In this document: positions 32,109 to 42,019 of the stretch, one piece after another
Layout: each line of letters starts with the position of its first letter
Position numbering within the stretch: position 1 is the stretch's first letter
IMG/VR virus record: IMGVR_UViG_3300030106_006724
Coordinates: 25,201-89,200 of that record
Length of the DNA: 64,000 bases
From: a virus
Strand: one strand, 5' to 3'
Translations under genes and position numbers: made by a program
Notes under the pieces: generated by a model
Seen by the model: only the letters and a program-made list of their open reading frames with translations
Told to the model about the DNA's origin: nothing
Database searches by the model: none

Positions 32109-32892
32109 GAAAATATTATTATTTACAACTATTGGTAAACTCTCAGAAGAGTCTCAAGCTCATGTTAATGCTAGCTTTCAATCTTGGAAAGATTATGGGT
32201 TAGATATATTAGTATTTGGAGAAACATTTCATAAAGATTTATGTAGTAAGTTTGACGCTATATTAGATACATCAGTTGAAAAATCTGAGTTTGGTATACC
32301 TTTAGTAAGAAGCCTATTTGTTAAAGCATCACAATATGAAGGATACGATTTATTTTGTTATATTAATTCTGATATTATTTTTAATAAAGATCCTAGACCT
32401 ATACTGGAACTAATTAAATATAAAGAGTTTATGGCTGTAGGTCAAAGACTAGATGTATGGAACTGGCCTAATATTACTAAAAAGAAGGTACATAATCCTG
32501 GAGGTATAGATTACTTTTTTATGACCAAAGGGTTTAGAGATTGGAATGATATGCCTGACTTTAGCGTTGCAAGGGGTAGATTCGATCATTGGATTATGGG
32601 TAAAGCATTAGAAAGCGGTAAAGCAGTAGTAGACTTAACTAAGGTATTTTTACCTATCCATCCCGAACCTATAAATAGAATATCAGCAAATCCTGATATA
32701 CAGTACGCTAACGGTATGATTAAGTTAGGGTACCAGCAATATAGAAATATGAATATTTTTTTAGATCTACAATGTCATGGTCAAACTAATATGACTCCAT
32801 TTGTTATGACTAAAAAAGGATTAGAAAAAAGAAAAGACATACCTTTAAATGAATTTAAACATCAGTTCGAATATGACTACGAAAAATTTTGA
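32101..32892 (+). CDS. Glycosyltransferase-like protein (GT-A type)
   Basis: 263 aa. FTTIGKLSEESQAHVNASFQSW and CYINSDIIFNKDPRP (DxD-like NSD) point to a GT-A nucleotide-sugar transferase. RFDHWIMGKALESGKAVVDLT includes a motif often seen near the donor site. The acceptor is unknown. Confidence 0.6.
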   Translation: MDKKILLFTTIGKLSEESQAHVNASFQSWKDYGLDILVFGETFHKDLCSKFDAILDTSVEKSEFGIPLVRSLFVKASQYEGYDLFCYINSDIIFNKDPRPILELIKYKEFMAVGQRLDVWNWPNITKKKVHNPGGIDYFFMTKGFRDWNDMPDFSVARGRFDHWIMGKALESGKAVVDLTKVFLPIHPEPINRISANPDIQYANGMIKLGYQQYRNMNIFLDLQCHGQTNMTPFVMTKKGLEKRKDIPLNEFKHQFEYDYEKF

Positions 32893-33253
32893 TTTATCTG
32901 AACCTAAAACTATAGTATTCGATTTAGATGGAACATTACTTAATGTTGATAGAAACTATTACGATAAAGCTACTCCTATCAAACATAGAATCAATATGGT
33001 TAATAAACTATACGATGAAGGCCACACGATAATAATAGAAACAGCTAGAGGCTGTGTAAGTGGAAAAAATTATTTCTTTTATACTTTAGATCAACTTAAA
33101 GAATTTGGTTTAAAATTTCATACTCTACGTACTGGAGTTAAATATGGAGCGGATTTATTTGTAGATGATAAGGGTATATCTGATAATAATTTTTTTAAAG
33201 ATAACGGTAAAGGTAAAAAATTAGAACCTTGGCAGTTAAAAGATCGTGATTAA
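32873..33253 (+). CDS. HAD-like phosphatase
   Basis: 126 aa with KTIVFDLDGTLLNVD (motif I DxDGT), IIIETARG (motif II T) and YGADLFVDDKG (motif IV DD). Short HAD proteins of this kind occur in capsule and LPS clusters. It begins 20 nt inside the previous gene. Confidence 0.75.
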   Translation: MTTKNFDLSEPKTIVFDLDGTLLNVDRNYYDKATPIKHRINMVNKLYDEGHTIIIETARGCVSGKNYFFYTLDQLKEFGLKFHTLRTGVKYGADLFVDDKGISDNNFFKDNGKGKKLEPWQLKDRD

Positions 33254-34581
33254 TGGCAAGTATAAAAAAGTTTATAAATAAAAGTCCAAACATAGTAAAA
33301 AAGTTATATTATAAATTAGTTCCATTTTATAAAAGATATGGGTCTGAATTTAAAGATACTTATGACTTTTTACTACATTCATTAGATTTTACTCCTAAGC
33401 AGTTAAAAGATTATCAGTTTAGTAAACTACGAGAGACTATTTCTAATGCTTATGAGAACGTACCATACTATCATAAGTTAATGGTAGATTACGGAGTACC
33501 TAAGTATATTCAAGATCCATCTGATATTTCTAAATTACCTATACTTACAAAACAAATAGTTAAAGATAATTGGAAAGATTTAATTAATAAGAAATACAAA
33601 GATGATATAATAACTTTTAAAACCTCAGGTTCTACTGGAGAAAAATTTAAGTTTTTAGGGAACGATAATTTATATAAAAGAGAAGCAGCATTTGTACTAA
33701 GAGCATTTAATATGCATAACGCTTCTCTATATGATAAACCTTCAGTTTGGGTTAGACGATATGCTCCTAAAGCCGGAGACCCAATTTCCTATACTGATCA
33801 TGAATTAAATAGAGTATATTTATCTCCTTTTAATTTGTCTCCTTCAACTATAGAAAGTTATGTTAGAGAAATAGATAGAACATCAGCTGAAACTTTAGTT
33901 ACTTATCCTTCGTTAGCTAATTTTATGGCTAACTTAATGTATGATAAATGTTTAAGATTTAAAAAGATTAGAAGTATTCATGTAGCTTCTGAAATGGTCC
34001 TTCCGGAATGGAGAAATAATATTAGAGCTAAGTTAGGAATTAATTTATATGCTCATTATGGTATGATGGAAAAGGTTTCTTTCTTTTCTAATTTTTTAGG
34101 TAGTGATAAGTATGCTGAAAGTTTAGAATATGGTTATACTGAAATAGTGAACGGTGATGTTATAGGTACTGGCTTCTTAAACGATGTTATGCCTTTTATA
34201 CGTTATTCTCCCGGTGATAGAGCTGTTAAAAATAGTAACATTGAATACTTTAATGCATTACCGGTTAGTATAGATGATTTTATAGGAAGATCCACAGATA
34301 TGATTTTTACAAAAGATGGTAGAAAGTTATCCGGAGTTAATTTTTATACTATGATGTATAAAATACCTGGAGTAGAAATGTTTCAAATTATTCAAAAATC
34401 ATTGGATGAAATAATAGTTAATTATATACCTTCTGATGAATGGGGTAAAGATACAGAAAACTGTATAATAGATGGTATGGAAGATAGAGCAGGAAAAGAT
34501 ATTAAGTTACAAGTTAATTCAGTTATAGAGTTGGAAAGAAGTTCTACTGGGAAGTTAAAAACGATTAAGAATGAATGTTAA
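33253..34581 (+). CDS. CapK/PaaK-like adenylate-forming enzyme
   Basis: 442 aa with an acyl/AMP-ligase-type P-loop TFKTSGSTGEKFKF (about 115-128), HYGMMEKVSFFS and IGRSTDMIFTKDGRKLSGV. Such proteins, relatives of phenylacetate-CoA ligase, are found in capsule gene clusters and activate carboxylic acids. It may activate an amino or acyl group added to a sugar. Confidence 0.78.
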   Translation: MASIKKFINKSPNIVKKLYYKLVPFYKRYGSEFKDTYDFLLHSLDFTPKQLKDYQFSKLRETISNAYENVPYYHKLMVDYGVPKYIQDPSDISKLPILTKQIVKDNWKDLINKKYKDDIITFKTSGSTGEKFKFLGNDNLYKREAAFVLRAFNMHNASLYDKPSVWVRRYAPKAGDPISYTDHELNRVYLSPFNLSPSTIESYVREIDRTSAETLVTYPSLANFMANLMYDKCLRFKKIRSIHVASEMVLPEWRNNIRAKLGINLYAHYGMMEKVSFFSNFLGSDKYAESLEYGYTEIVNGDVIGTGFLNDVMPFIRYSPGDRAVKNSNIEYFNALPVSIDDFIGRSTDMIFTKDGRKLSGVNFYTMMYKIPGVEMFQIIQKSLDEIIVNYIPSDEWGKDTENCIIDGMEDRAGKDIKLQVNSVIELERSSTGKLKTIKNEC

Positions 34582-35566
34582 TTTAGATAATGTAAAACCT
34601 TATATACTTTCTGATAGAGTTATATCATCTGATATGACTTACTTAGATTGGAATGAAGGTAGTCCTATACCTATAGAACTTTTAGATAATATTAAAAGAA
34701 AATTAACTGACCTACACCACTACTCAGACCCTTCTAATAATGAATTAAAAGAAGCATTAGAGAACCATACAGGAGTAGATAAAACTTTTATCGAAGTATT
34801 TAACGGATCTGATTCAGCTTTAGATTATACATTTAGAGTTTTACTTAACAGTAATGATAAAGTCTGTATACCTTACCCTAATTATACTCAAGTAAATCAA
34901 ACTATAACTTCATTAGGATGTCGAGTTCTTAATTGCGATATTAGTACTTTAGAAGAGAATATTAAATCTTTTAAACCTAAAGTAGTTTACTTATCAGTAC
35001 CTAATAATCCTTTAGGGTATGTTTATAATACTTTACCTCTTGCTGAGAAGTACCCTAATACTTTCTTTATAGTAGATGAAGCTTATGCTGAATACTTTCC
35101 TAAATGCTCAGTATTTGATCAAGCTTATAAGTATTCAAATGTAATAGTTACAAGAACTTTTTCAAAAGGTTTTGGATTAGCTGGGATTAGGCTTGGATAT
35201 TTGACAACTAATTCATATATTATGAATAAGATAAGGTCTATTAATAACTTTAAACAAGTAAATACTTTAGCAGCAATAGCTGGAGTAGAAGCATTAAAAG
35301 ATTTTAAAACTATACAAGCAAGTATTAATTTAACTAATATAGTTAAAAAGAGTTTTTTAAATGTACTTAAAGATTATAGAATAAGAGATAGTCATGCTAA
35401 CTTTGTATTATTAGAGCATACTAGAGCTAAAGAAATAATAGAAGAATTAAAAAGATCAGGTATTTTAGTTAGAGATAGAAGTAAATTTATTAATAATACT
35501 ATGAGAATTACTATTGGAGATGGATCTATAATGAAAAAAATAGCTGAAATTATAAAAAAATATTAA
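34571..35566 (+). CDS. HisC-like aminotransferase
   Basis: 331 aa, fold-type I PLP enzyme of the histidinol-phosphate aminotransferase branch: FNGSDSALDYTFRVL, YPNYTQVNQTI, SVPNNPLGYVY (NPxG variant), FFIVDEAYAEYF and the PLP-Lys motif TFSKGFGLAGIRLGY. Together with the adenylating enzyme before it, it could make an amino-acid-like decoration. Confidence 0.83.
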   Translation: MNVNLDNVKPYILSDRVISSDMTYLDWNEGSPIPIELLDNIKRKLTDLHHYSDPSNNELKEALENHTGVDKTFIEVFNGSDSALDYTFRVLLNSNDKVCIPYPNYTQVNQTITSLGCRVLNCDISTLEENIKSFKPKVVYLSVPNNPLGYVYNTLPLAEKYPNTFFIVDEAYAEYFPKCSVFDQAYKYSNVIVTRTFSKGFGLAGIRLGYLTTNSYIMNKIRSINNFKQVNTLAAIAGVEALKDFKTIQASINLTNIVKKSFLNVLKDYRIRDSHANFVLLEHTRAKEIIEELKRSGILVRDRSKFINNTMRITIGDGSIMKKIAEIIKKY

Positions 35567-36846
35567 TGTATAAAAAGATATCCTTTGTAGGTTTAGGTAA
35601 GCTAGGTCTTCCTTTAGCTACTAATTTTGCTAAAAACGGTCACGAAGTATTAGCAGTAGATAAAAATACTAGATTAATTGAAATACTAAACGCAGGTAAA
35701 GAACCTTGGTTGGAGGTAGGACTATTAGATAATATTAAGCAAGCAAAAAAGAATATAACATATACCACAGGTTACGATGGAGTAGGCAAATCTGATGTTA
35801 GTATAATATTAGTTAATACTCCTTCAATTAAAAAAGATGGATCGTTTTCAAATTTATATGTTGAACAGTCTATCCAATCTATATGTGAACAACTTGAATT
35901 AGAAAGAAAAAAAGAACATCATATAATACTATCTTCTACAGTAATGCCTGGTTCGATTAATAATGATTTTATTCCTCTAATTAAATCTTTAACTAAATGC
36001 AAAGTAAGTTTTAGTTATGTACCTGATTTTGTAGCTATAGGACAAGTTATAAAAGATTTTGAGAACCCAGACTTTTTATTAATAGGAAGTGATTCAAAAA
36101 AATCTTCTACGTTTACAAAAAAATTATATAAAAGTATTTTAAAAAGTAAACCTCCTGTAAAAGAATTAACGTTAGCTGAAGCTGAACTTTGTAAGGTATC
36201 GTTAAATGCATATATTACTACTAAAATATCTTTTGCTAACTATTTAGGATTATTAGCGAATAAATTAGATCCTAATATTCAAGTTGATAATATTACTGAT
36301 ACGATAGGATTAGATGCTCGTATAGGAACTAAATACTTTAAATCTGGAGGTCCGTACGGCGGTACTTGTTTTCCTAGAGATACCTGGGCATTCGCAAAAG
36401 TATCTGAAAAAGTAGGATTAGAATCTTTTCAAATGTTTGCCAATGAAAAAATTAACGATCAAACCGATAAAGATATATTCAATCAGGTAATGGATAGAAA
36501 TCCTGATAATATTGGTTTAATTGGTTTAGGTTTTAAACCCGGTACTTCTGTTATTACTGAAGGAGTTGCTACTAAATTTTTAGAAAAAATAAAGAATTAT
36601 CATTGTAAAGTTTATTTGTACGATAGATATTCTGATAGTATAGATAATATTATTAATGAGCATCCAGAGATAGATTTTGTAGACTGTAGAATAAATAATT
36701 ATACTATAAGAGATGTAGTTAGTGCTTGTGATTCTATTTTATTTTGCAACGGTGATAGAGAATATTTAGAAGACAAACATTTCGGAGAAGTAGATATGTT
36801 TGAAATTAATACTAAGACTGTTATAGACCCTTGGAGAATGTTATGA
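35566..36846 (+). CDS. Nucleotide-sugar dehydrogenase (UGD/WecC family)
   Basis: 426 aa, full length: ISFVGLGKLGLPLATNFAKNGH (NAD site), SIILVNTP, LSSTVMPGSI, the catalytic Cys in GGPYGGTCFPRDTWAF, and the C-terminal nucleotide-binding domain IGLIGLGFKPGTS. It should oxidise UDP- or GDP-sugars to uronates. Confidence 0.88.
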   Translation: MYKKISFVGLGKLGLPLATNFAKNGHEVLAVDKNTRLIEILNAGKEPWLEVGLLDNIKQAKKNITYTTGYDGVGKSDVSIILVNTPSIKKDGSFSNLYVEQSIQSICEQLELERKKEHHIILSSTVMPGSINNDFIPLIKSLTKCKVSFSYVPDFVAIGQVIKDFENPDFLLIGSDSKKSSTFTKKLYKSILKSKPPVKELTLAEAELCKVSLNAYITTKISFANYLGLLANKLDPNIQVDNITDTIGLDARIGTKYFKSGGPYGGTCFPRDTWAFAKVSEKVGLESFQMFANEKINDQTDKDIFNQVMDRNPDNIGLIGLGFKPGTSVITEGVATKFLEKIKNYHCKVYLYDRYSDSIDNIINEHPEIDFVDCRINNYTIRDVVSACDSILFCNGDREYLEDKHFGEVDMFEINTKTVIDPWRML

Positions 36847-37883
36847 AGATATTATTTGCAAAACAACAATTAGATTTAGTAGGACCAAGACAATCATTTG
36901 CTTATGCCGATGATCATGAATTAGAAATATTAAGAGGTTTTCAAGGTAAAGTTTCTTTATGGGAAATGTTATGTGCATTAAAAGCTGACTTTCTTATAAC
37001 TCCTACTTTAGTTCAAGCACCTTGGTTAGGTACTTTATTACAACAAGAAGGTTATAAAGATACTATGCAAAGAACTACTCCACAAGTTATAGATCCTAAC
37101 CATTTTGACTTTGGAGCCTACGATGTAGTAATAACTCATGATTCATTTTTAGGATTACAGATAGATGCTTTAAAAGAAAAGTTTCCTAAAACAGTTTTTG
37201 CTTATTTATTAGCTGAACATTCAAGTTGGCAAATGCATAGAATAGGATATAAATATGATTTATACTTAGATCATACTTTAGAATCAGTAGATAAGGTAGT
37301 AAGATTACCTCAAGCAGTTAACTTTTTATTTCCAAGAATACCTCAAAGAGTAAGAGAGTTATTTAAACAAGAAAGAACCTCAGTATTTTTAGATTATAGA
37401 ACCTTAGGTTATTTTATTGGTCATGGATCAAATAACTTTTTACTTACTGAAGATAAAGTAAATAACTTTTATGATAATTTAAAATTAGATTTACCGATAG
37501 AAAGAATAAGTAATATTTCTATGAAACCTTTTATGTTTGATGAAACATACAATAACGATTCGATTGAATATTATAGTAAATTATGTAGAACTAAATACTT
37601 CTTTACTATAGCTAATAGAGTAGGTCAAGCTGCTTTTGATGCAGCATCTGCAAATTGTATAGTATTTGGTAATTCTAAATCTAAACTTCATAAATTACTT
37701 TGTCATCCTTTTACTTTGATGGATGAAGAGATAAAAATAGAACATGTTAAAGATGCAATTAATACATTAGAAAACGATCAAGATTTATGTATGAAAATTT
37801 TAGATCATCAAAATAAATTTTTATTTGAAACTTGTGTAGAGCATCCTATAAACGTATTTAAAAAAGCAATTGAATTAAAATGA
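36843..37883 (+). CDS. Glycosyltransferase-like protein (GT-B type, tentative)
   Basis: 346 aa without a clear named family. A Rossmann-type start (MKILFAKQQLDLVGPRQSF), a central beta-alpha region and RVGQAAFDAASANCIVFGNSKSKLHKL near the end resemble GT-B donor domains. Its place between a dehydrogenase and an epimerase supports a glycan role. Confidence 0.5.
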   Translation: MKILFAKQQLDLVGPRQSFAYADDHELEILRGFQGKVSLWEMLCALKADFLITPTLVQAPWLGTLLQQEGYKDTMQRTTPQVIDPNHFDFGAYDVVITHDSFLGLQIDALKEKFPKTVFAYLLAEHSSWQMHRIGYKYDLYLDHTLESVDKVVRLPQAVNFLFPRIPQRVRELFKQERTSVFLDYRTLGYFIGHGSNNFLLTEDKVNNFYDNLKLDLPIERISNISMKPFMFDETYNNDSIEYYSKLCRTKYFFTIANRVGQAAFDAASANCIVFGNSKSKLHKLLCHPFTLMDEEIKIEHVKDAINTLENDQDLCMKILDHQNKFLFETCVEHPINVFKKAIELK

Positions 37884-38071
37884 AAAAACTTATAATACTA
37901 TTTTTACTATTTACTAGTTGTGCAAGCGTACAACAGGAAAGATTAGCACCAGATAATATATTTGATGCAGTTAATATTAATGATAATAATCCTAAAAGGA
38001 ATAAAGGCATAATGAAAACATTAGTATTTAGTACTGCTGTATTTATATTAACTACAATAGCAAACAAATAA
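37880..38071 (+). CDS. Small lipoprotein
   Basis: 63 aa: signal MKKLIILFLLFTSCASVQQE with lipobox Cys14, a polar middle and a second hydrophobic helix (TLVFSTAVFILTTIANK) at the C-terminus. It sits inside the glycan cluster with 4-nt and 1-nt overlaps on either side. Confidence 0.7.
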   Translation: MKKLIILFLLFTSCASVQQERLAPDNIFDAVNINDNNPKRNKGIMKTLVFSTAVFILTTIANK

Positions 38072-38922
38072 TGAAAATATTAGTAACAGGAGGTGCAGGT
38101 GCAGTAGGTACTAACCTTATAGAAAAATTATTAGAATTAGGACATAAAGTAACTAGCTGGGATAATTACTCTGCTGGTTTAGAATCTAATCATATTGAAG
38201 GTGCTACATATATTAATAGAGATACTAGAGAGATGAGTTATGGTACAGGTCCTGGGAGTATAAAAGGATTTGATTTAGTATACCATTTAGGAGAGTACTC
38301 TAAAGTTGTTCCTTCGTTTGATATACCTGAATTAGCTTTTAGATATAACTTAGATGGAAGTATGAGGGTATTAGAATCTTGCAGGCATGAAAATATACCT
38401 GTAGTATATGCAGGTTCTTCTACTAAGCTATCATACCCAGGAGAATTAGGATCTCCTTATGCTTTATATAAATCTACAGTAGCTAAATTATTTCAATGCT
38501 ATGGTGATTGGTATGATTTAAAATTTAATATATGCTATTTTTATAATGTTTATGGTCCTAGAACTGAAACTTGGGGTAATGAATGGCAAACAGTTATTAA
38601 TATATTTAGGGATCAAAAGAAAGCAGGAAAGAATTTAACTGTTACAGGAGATGGAACTCAAAAAAGAGATTTTACTCATGTAGAAGATATAATACAAGGT
38701 TTAGTTTTAGCAGGAGAAAATATTAATAATGAAGAATATCAATTAGGTACTGGGGAAGAGTTTAGTATTTTAGAAATAGCTGAAGCATTTGATCATCCTC
38801 ATGAGTTTATTGATCCTAGACCTGGAGATAGACCTAATGGATTAGCTGATATTAGTTTTACTAAAGAACGTTTAGGATATAAACCTAAGCATAAAATAAT
38901 GGATTATATAAAAAATATATGA
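38071..38922 (+). CDS. NAD-dependent epimerase/dehydratase
   Basis: 283 aa extended SDR like UDP-glucose 4-epimerase: TGGAGAVGTNLIEKLLELGHKV, HLGEYSKV, GSSTKLSYP, the SPYALYKS active site (YxxxK) and FYNVYGPR. The C-terminal half is compact. It probably inverts a sugar hydroxyl in a nucleotide sugar used by the cluster. Confidence 0.83.
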   Translation: MKILVTGGAGAVGTNLIEKLLELGHKVTSWDNYSAGLESNHIEGATYINRDTREMSYGTGPGSIKGFDLVYHLGEYSKVVPSFDIPELAFRYNLDGSMRVLESCRHENIPVVYAGSSTKLSYPGELGSPYALYKSTVAKLFQCYGDWYDLKFNICYFYNVYGPRTETWGNEWQTVINIFRDQKKAGKNLTVTGDGTQKRDFTHVEDIIQGLVLAGENINNEEYQLGTGEEFSILEIAEAFDHPHEFIDPRPGDRPNGLADISFTKERLGYKPKHKIMDYIKNI

Positions 38923-39866
38923 AAATAGCTTATATAAGTGAAATGGGTAATAGAGGGCAAATTGCCCGAGTAGGAAGAGAATATGATATGATGAGAACGG
39001 AATGGGCATGGCCGTGTGCATTAGAAGCTGATCTATTTCCATTCGATACTGAACCTCAAGGTGTTATGTATGATTTAGCTATAGTAATATTACCTAAGCA
39101 GAATTTACGTTTATGGAGAGAAAGTAAATTTTTTGAAAGAGCTAGAAAGTTCTGTAAGAAAATTGCTATAATGCAAGAAGGACCTCACTGGTGCTTTCAA
39201 GATTACGAATTAGCAGATCAGATATGGTACTATAATAGTTTAAAAAATGCTGATATTTTATACGTTCATAATAAATTAGATATTATATACTATAAAGGTA
39301 TTACTGATCATAAAGATATTAGAATACTTCCTTCATTAATGGTTACAGATTCAGTAGAAGATTTACCTAAAGTAAAAAGAGATGGAATAATGATAGGTGG
39401 TAACTTCGTTAGTTGGTATGGAGGATTTGATTCATATGTAGTTGCTAAAAGCATAGATGAACCTATTTACTCTCCTCAAATGGGAAGAAGACAACAAGGA
39501 GAAGAACAATTAGGGATTAATCAACTTCCTTATATGAGTTGGGTTGATTGGATTAAGGCATTAAATAATAGAAAGTACGGTATTCATTTAATGAGAACAC
39601 ATGCAGCAGGTACCTTTGCTCTTAATTGTGCTTTTTTAGGTATACCCTGTATTGGTTATAAAGGATTAGATACTCAGGAAAAATGCCACCCTGAGTTAAG
39701 TATAGAAATAGGAGATATTGAAAAAGCTAAGTATTTACTTGGAGAATTGAAAAATAATTCGTATTTTTATAAAGAGTGTACGTATCAAGCAAAAGAAAAT
39801 TATAAAGAATATTATCATGAAGATAAGTTTAATTCAACCTTCAAGAAACAATTTGAAATACCTTAA
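38919..39866 (+). CDS. Glycosyltransferase-like protein (tentative)
   Basis: 315 aa with an alpha/beta pattern (MKIAYISEMGNRGQIARVG, DLAIVILPKQNLRLW) and RTHAAGTFALNCAFLGIPCIG near the end, which resembles a nucleotide-sugar binding region of GT-B enzymes. No family firmly recognised. Overlaps the next glycosyltransferase by 50 nt. Confidence 0.45.
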   Translation: MKIAYISEMGNRGQIARVGREYDMMRTEWAWPCALEADLFPFDTEPQGVMYDLAIVILPKQNLRLWRESKFFERARKFCKKIAIMQEGPHWCFQDYELADQIWYYNSLKNADILYVHNKLDIIYYKGITDHKDIRILPSLMVTDSVEDLPKVKRDGIMIGGNFVSWYGGFDSYVVAKSIDEPIYSPQMGRRQQGEEQLGINQLPYMSWVDWIKALNNRKYGIHLMRTHAAGTFALNCAFLGIPCIGYKGLDTQEKCHPELSIEIGDIEKAKYLLGELKNNSYFYKECTYQAKENYKEYYHEDKFNSTFKKQFEIP

Positions 39867-40992
39867 ATGGTCTTATGATTCTATAAGAAAGAATCAAGGA
39901 GATCATGAAGTACAGATATGTGTAGCAGATGATGCCTCATCTGACGGTACGTTAGAATGGTGTAAAAAAGTAGCTAAGGAAGATAAACTATTTAAGTTTA
40001 TTAGAAATGAAGGACCTAAAAGATTAGGTCATACTATACTATATGATAGGTTAATTAATGAAGTAGCTACGTTTGATATTGCTATGATCTATCATGCTGA
40101 TATGTATTTATGTCCCGGAGCTTTAGATAGTATAGAAGAATTAATAGAACCTAAAGTAATAGTTTCATTAACTAGAATAGAACCTCCTTTACATCCAGAC
40201 GGTCCTGAAAAAGTTTTATTAGCTTGCGGAGAAGAACCTGAAAGATTTAGAGAGCAAGCAGTACTTGATTATGTTTTTAAGAATGCTGATAAAGATAAAG
40301 TAACTGAAGGTATATTTGCTCCTTGGGCATTTTATAGAAAGGACTTTCAAGAAATAGGAGGACATGATCCATTATATGCTCCTCAATCAAAAGAAGATAC
40401 CGATATCTTTAATAGATTTCAGCTAAATGGAGTTAAGTTTAAACAGACATGGTCAGGTTTCGTTTATCATATGACTTGTAGAGGTAGTAGAAGAAATGTA
40501 TTAGATGCAGCTAAAAATATACATGAAGATAGCCCTGAATGGTTAGAACAGAATATGAGATCTACTCGTAATTTTATTCGAAAGTGGGGTCATTTCTGTT
40601 TACATGATGCTTATATGAAACCTATTATTCCTCCAAAGTATAATATTAGGTTTAATCTTACTAATACTACTATTGATAAATTACATATGTTAGAACCTTG
40701 GTGCGATAATATGGATACTGATATCCCAACAGATGAATTAAAAAAGTATATTGAAAGAGAACAAAAGAATACTATTATAAAATTAGAACCTAAATTTAAT
40801 TATAATCGAAATAGCGATATTACAGTTAATATTGATTGTAATACTTTTACTAACGAAGATTTTATTAATTTATCGAGAATGTCTCAAATAATAAAAGATA
40901 GTGGAGCAGTAGGAGAGTTTAATTTAGGTAATCTATTTATTAATATAGTAAGAATAAAAGAATATACAGATAATTTAATTAAGTTAAAATGA
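39817..40992 (+). CDS. Glycosyltransferase family 2
   Basis: 391 aa: ISLIQPSRNNLKYLKWSYDSI, VCVADDASSDGTLEW (nucleotide-binding DDAS), DIAMIYHADMYLCPGAL (HxD metal site), and the acceptor-side block GGHDPLYAPQSKEDTDIF (ED). The C-terminal 100 residues are a separate alpha/beta extension. Overlap with the previous gene is 50 nt. Confidence 0.83.
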   Translation: MKISLIQPSRNNLKYLKWSYDSIRKNQGDHEVQICVADDASSDGTLEWCKKVAKEDKLFKFIRNEGPKRLGHTILYDRLINEVATFDIAMIYHADMYLCPGALDSIEELIEPKVIVSLTRIEPPLHPDGPEKVLLACGEEPERFREQAVLDYVFKNADKDKVTEGIFAPWAFYRKDFQEIGGHDPLYAPQSKEDTDIFNRFQLNGVKFKQTWSGFVYHMTCRGSRRNVLDAAKNIHEDSPEWLEQNMRSTRNFIRKWGHFCLHDAYMKPIIPPKYNIRFNLTNTTIDKLHMLEPWCDNMDTDIPTDELKKYIEREQKNTIIKLEPKFNYNRNSDITVNIDCNTFTNEDFINLSRMSQIIKDSGAVGEFNLGNLFINIVRIKEYTDNLIKLK

Positions 40993-41174
40993 CAAGAAAG
41001 TATTTAGTAGAATTTACTTATCAAACAGGAGAAGTAGAAGAAGTTGAATTAATTACTGATAGAATAGAGTGGTCAATTAATCAATGGAGTAGAAATAGAG
41101 CTATAATAAATCATAAAATTATAGCAACTATTAATGAACATCCTAATAATGATAACAAAATGCTTTTTGGCTAA
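40989..41174 (+). CDS. Small hypothetical protein
   Basis: 61 aa, beta-rich start (RKYLVEFTYQTGEVEEVELI) and basic middle. Overlaps the glycosyltransferase by 4 nt. No family recognised. Confidence 0.6.
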   Translation: MTRKYLVEFTYQTGEVEEVELITDRIEWSINQWSRNRAIINHKIIATINEHPNNDNKMLFG

Positions 41175-41186
41175 CTATTTATTAAT

Positions 41187-41561
41187 ATGAAACTAGAAAA
41201 CTTAGTAAAACAGATTACTGAAGCAGCTAAAATTAACTTTGCTGGTCATCAATTTATATTAAAAGTTGATACTAATGAAGATCCTCAAAAGAAAGGTGTT
41301 AAAGTACAGTTCATTCCTACCGAATTTGGTTCTATTTCAGCTACTGAACAAAACGATATTGCTATTGAATTAGAAGAAAGACTAGAACAAGGTCTATCAG
41401 ATTATGATTTAAGAGTAGAAAGAGATAGAAATTTAAAAGATAAAACTATTATAGGATTCTTTATTTATATAGAGTATTTCGATAGAATTATTAGAAAAGC
41501 ATTAGCAGATCAAAACCCAGATTTAGACGAACCAGTACAAGATATACCAGGAGATGAATAA
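41187..41561 (+). CDS. Conserved phage hypothetical protein
   Basis: 124 aa. An N-terminal helix (KLENLVKQITEAAKINFAG), an alpha/beta middle and an acidic tail (DPDLDEPVQDIPGDE-like). It overlaps the next gene by 8 nt. Position between glycan genes and other accessory genes gives no function. Confidence 0.6.
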   Translation: MKLENLVKQITEAAKINFAGHQFILKVDTNEDPQKKGVKVQFIPTEFGSISATEQNDIAIELEERLEQGLSDYDLRVERDRNLKDKTIIGFFIYIEYFDRIIRKALADQNPDLDEPVQDIPGDE

Positions 41562-41955
41562 ATTTACAGCTTCATTAAAGCAAACATTTTTTTCGTTACA
41601 TAAAGTTCCTTTTAGAATTAAACAAAAGCAACTTGATCGCACTTCTGTTAACCAAAAATTATTCTTTGATTTCTTACAAAATATGCAAAGAATAGAAGTA
41701 AGAAGAGAAAAACTCTTAGATATAGGTTTAGATGTTACTGGTTATGAAGATATGTTTTTCCACGTTATTGAAAGTTTACTTAATCTTACCTTTAATAAAA
41801 AACAATTAGAATTATTACATACCTATTTATACGAACTAGCTCCTAATCCTGATTGGGATGGAACTATAAAATTAAAAATTAACGAAAAAGAAGAAAGAGT
41901 AGTTAATTTAAAGACACCAAAAGATGTATGGGAAGTACTTCAGAAAATGGGGTAA
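41554..41955 (+). CDS. Hypothetical protein
   Basis: 133 aa, alpha/beta, with FRIKQKQLDRTSVNQKLFFDFL and a conserved-looking LYELAPNPDWDGTIKLKIN. It ends two bases before a promoter element. No family recognised. Confidence 0.6.
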   Translation: MNKFTASLKQTFFSLHKVPFRIKQKQLDRTSVNQKLFFDFLQNMQRIEVRREKLLDIGLDVTGYEDMFFHVIESLLNLTFNKKQLELLHTYLYELAPNPDWDGTIKLKINEKEERVVNLKTPKDVWEVLQKMG

Positions 41956-41957
41956 AT

Positions 41958-41989
41958 AGTTGTTTTTCTGAATAATTTTTCTTATATTT
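41958..41989 (+). promoter_or_regulatory. Phage promoter (AGTTG...TATATTT)
   Basis: AGTTGTTTTTCTGA on the left and TTCTTATATTT on the right, consensus spacing. A leader with AAAACGGTTATAT separates it from the next ATG. Confidence 0.65.
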
Positions 41990-42019
41990 AAGATTGATTA
42001 ATTTAAAACGGTTATATAT

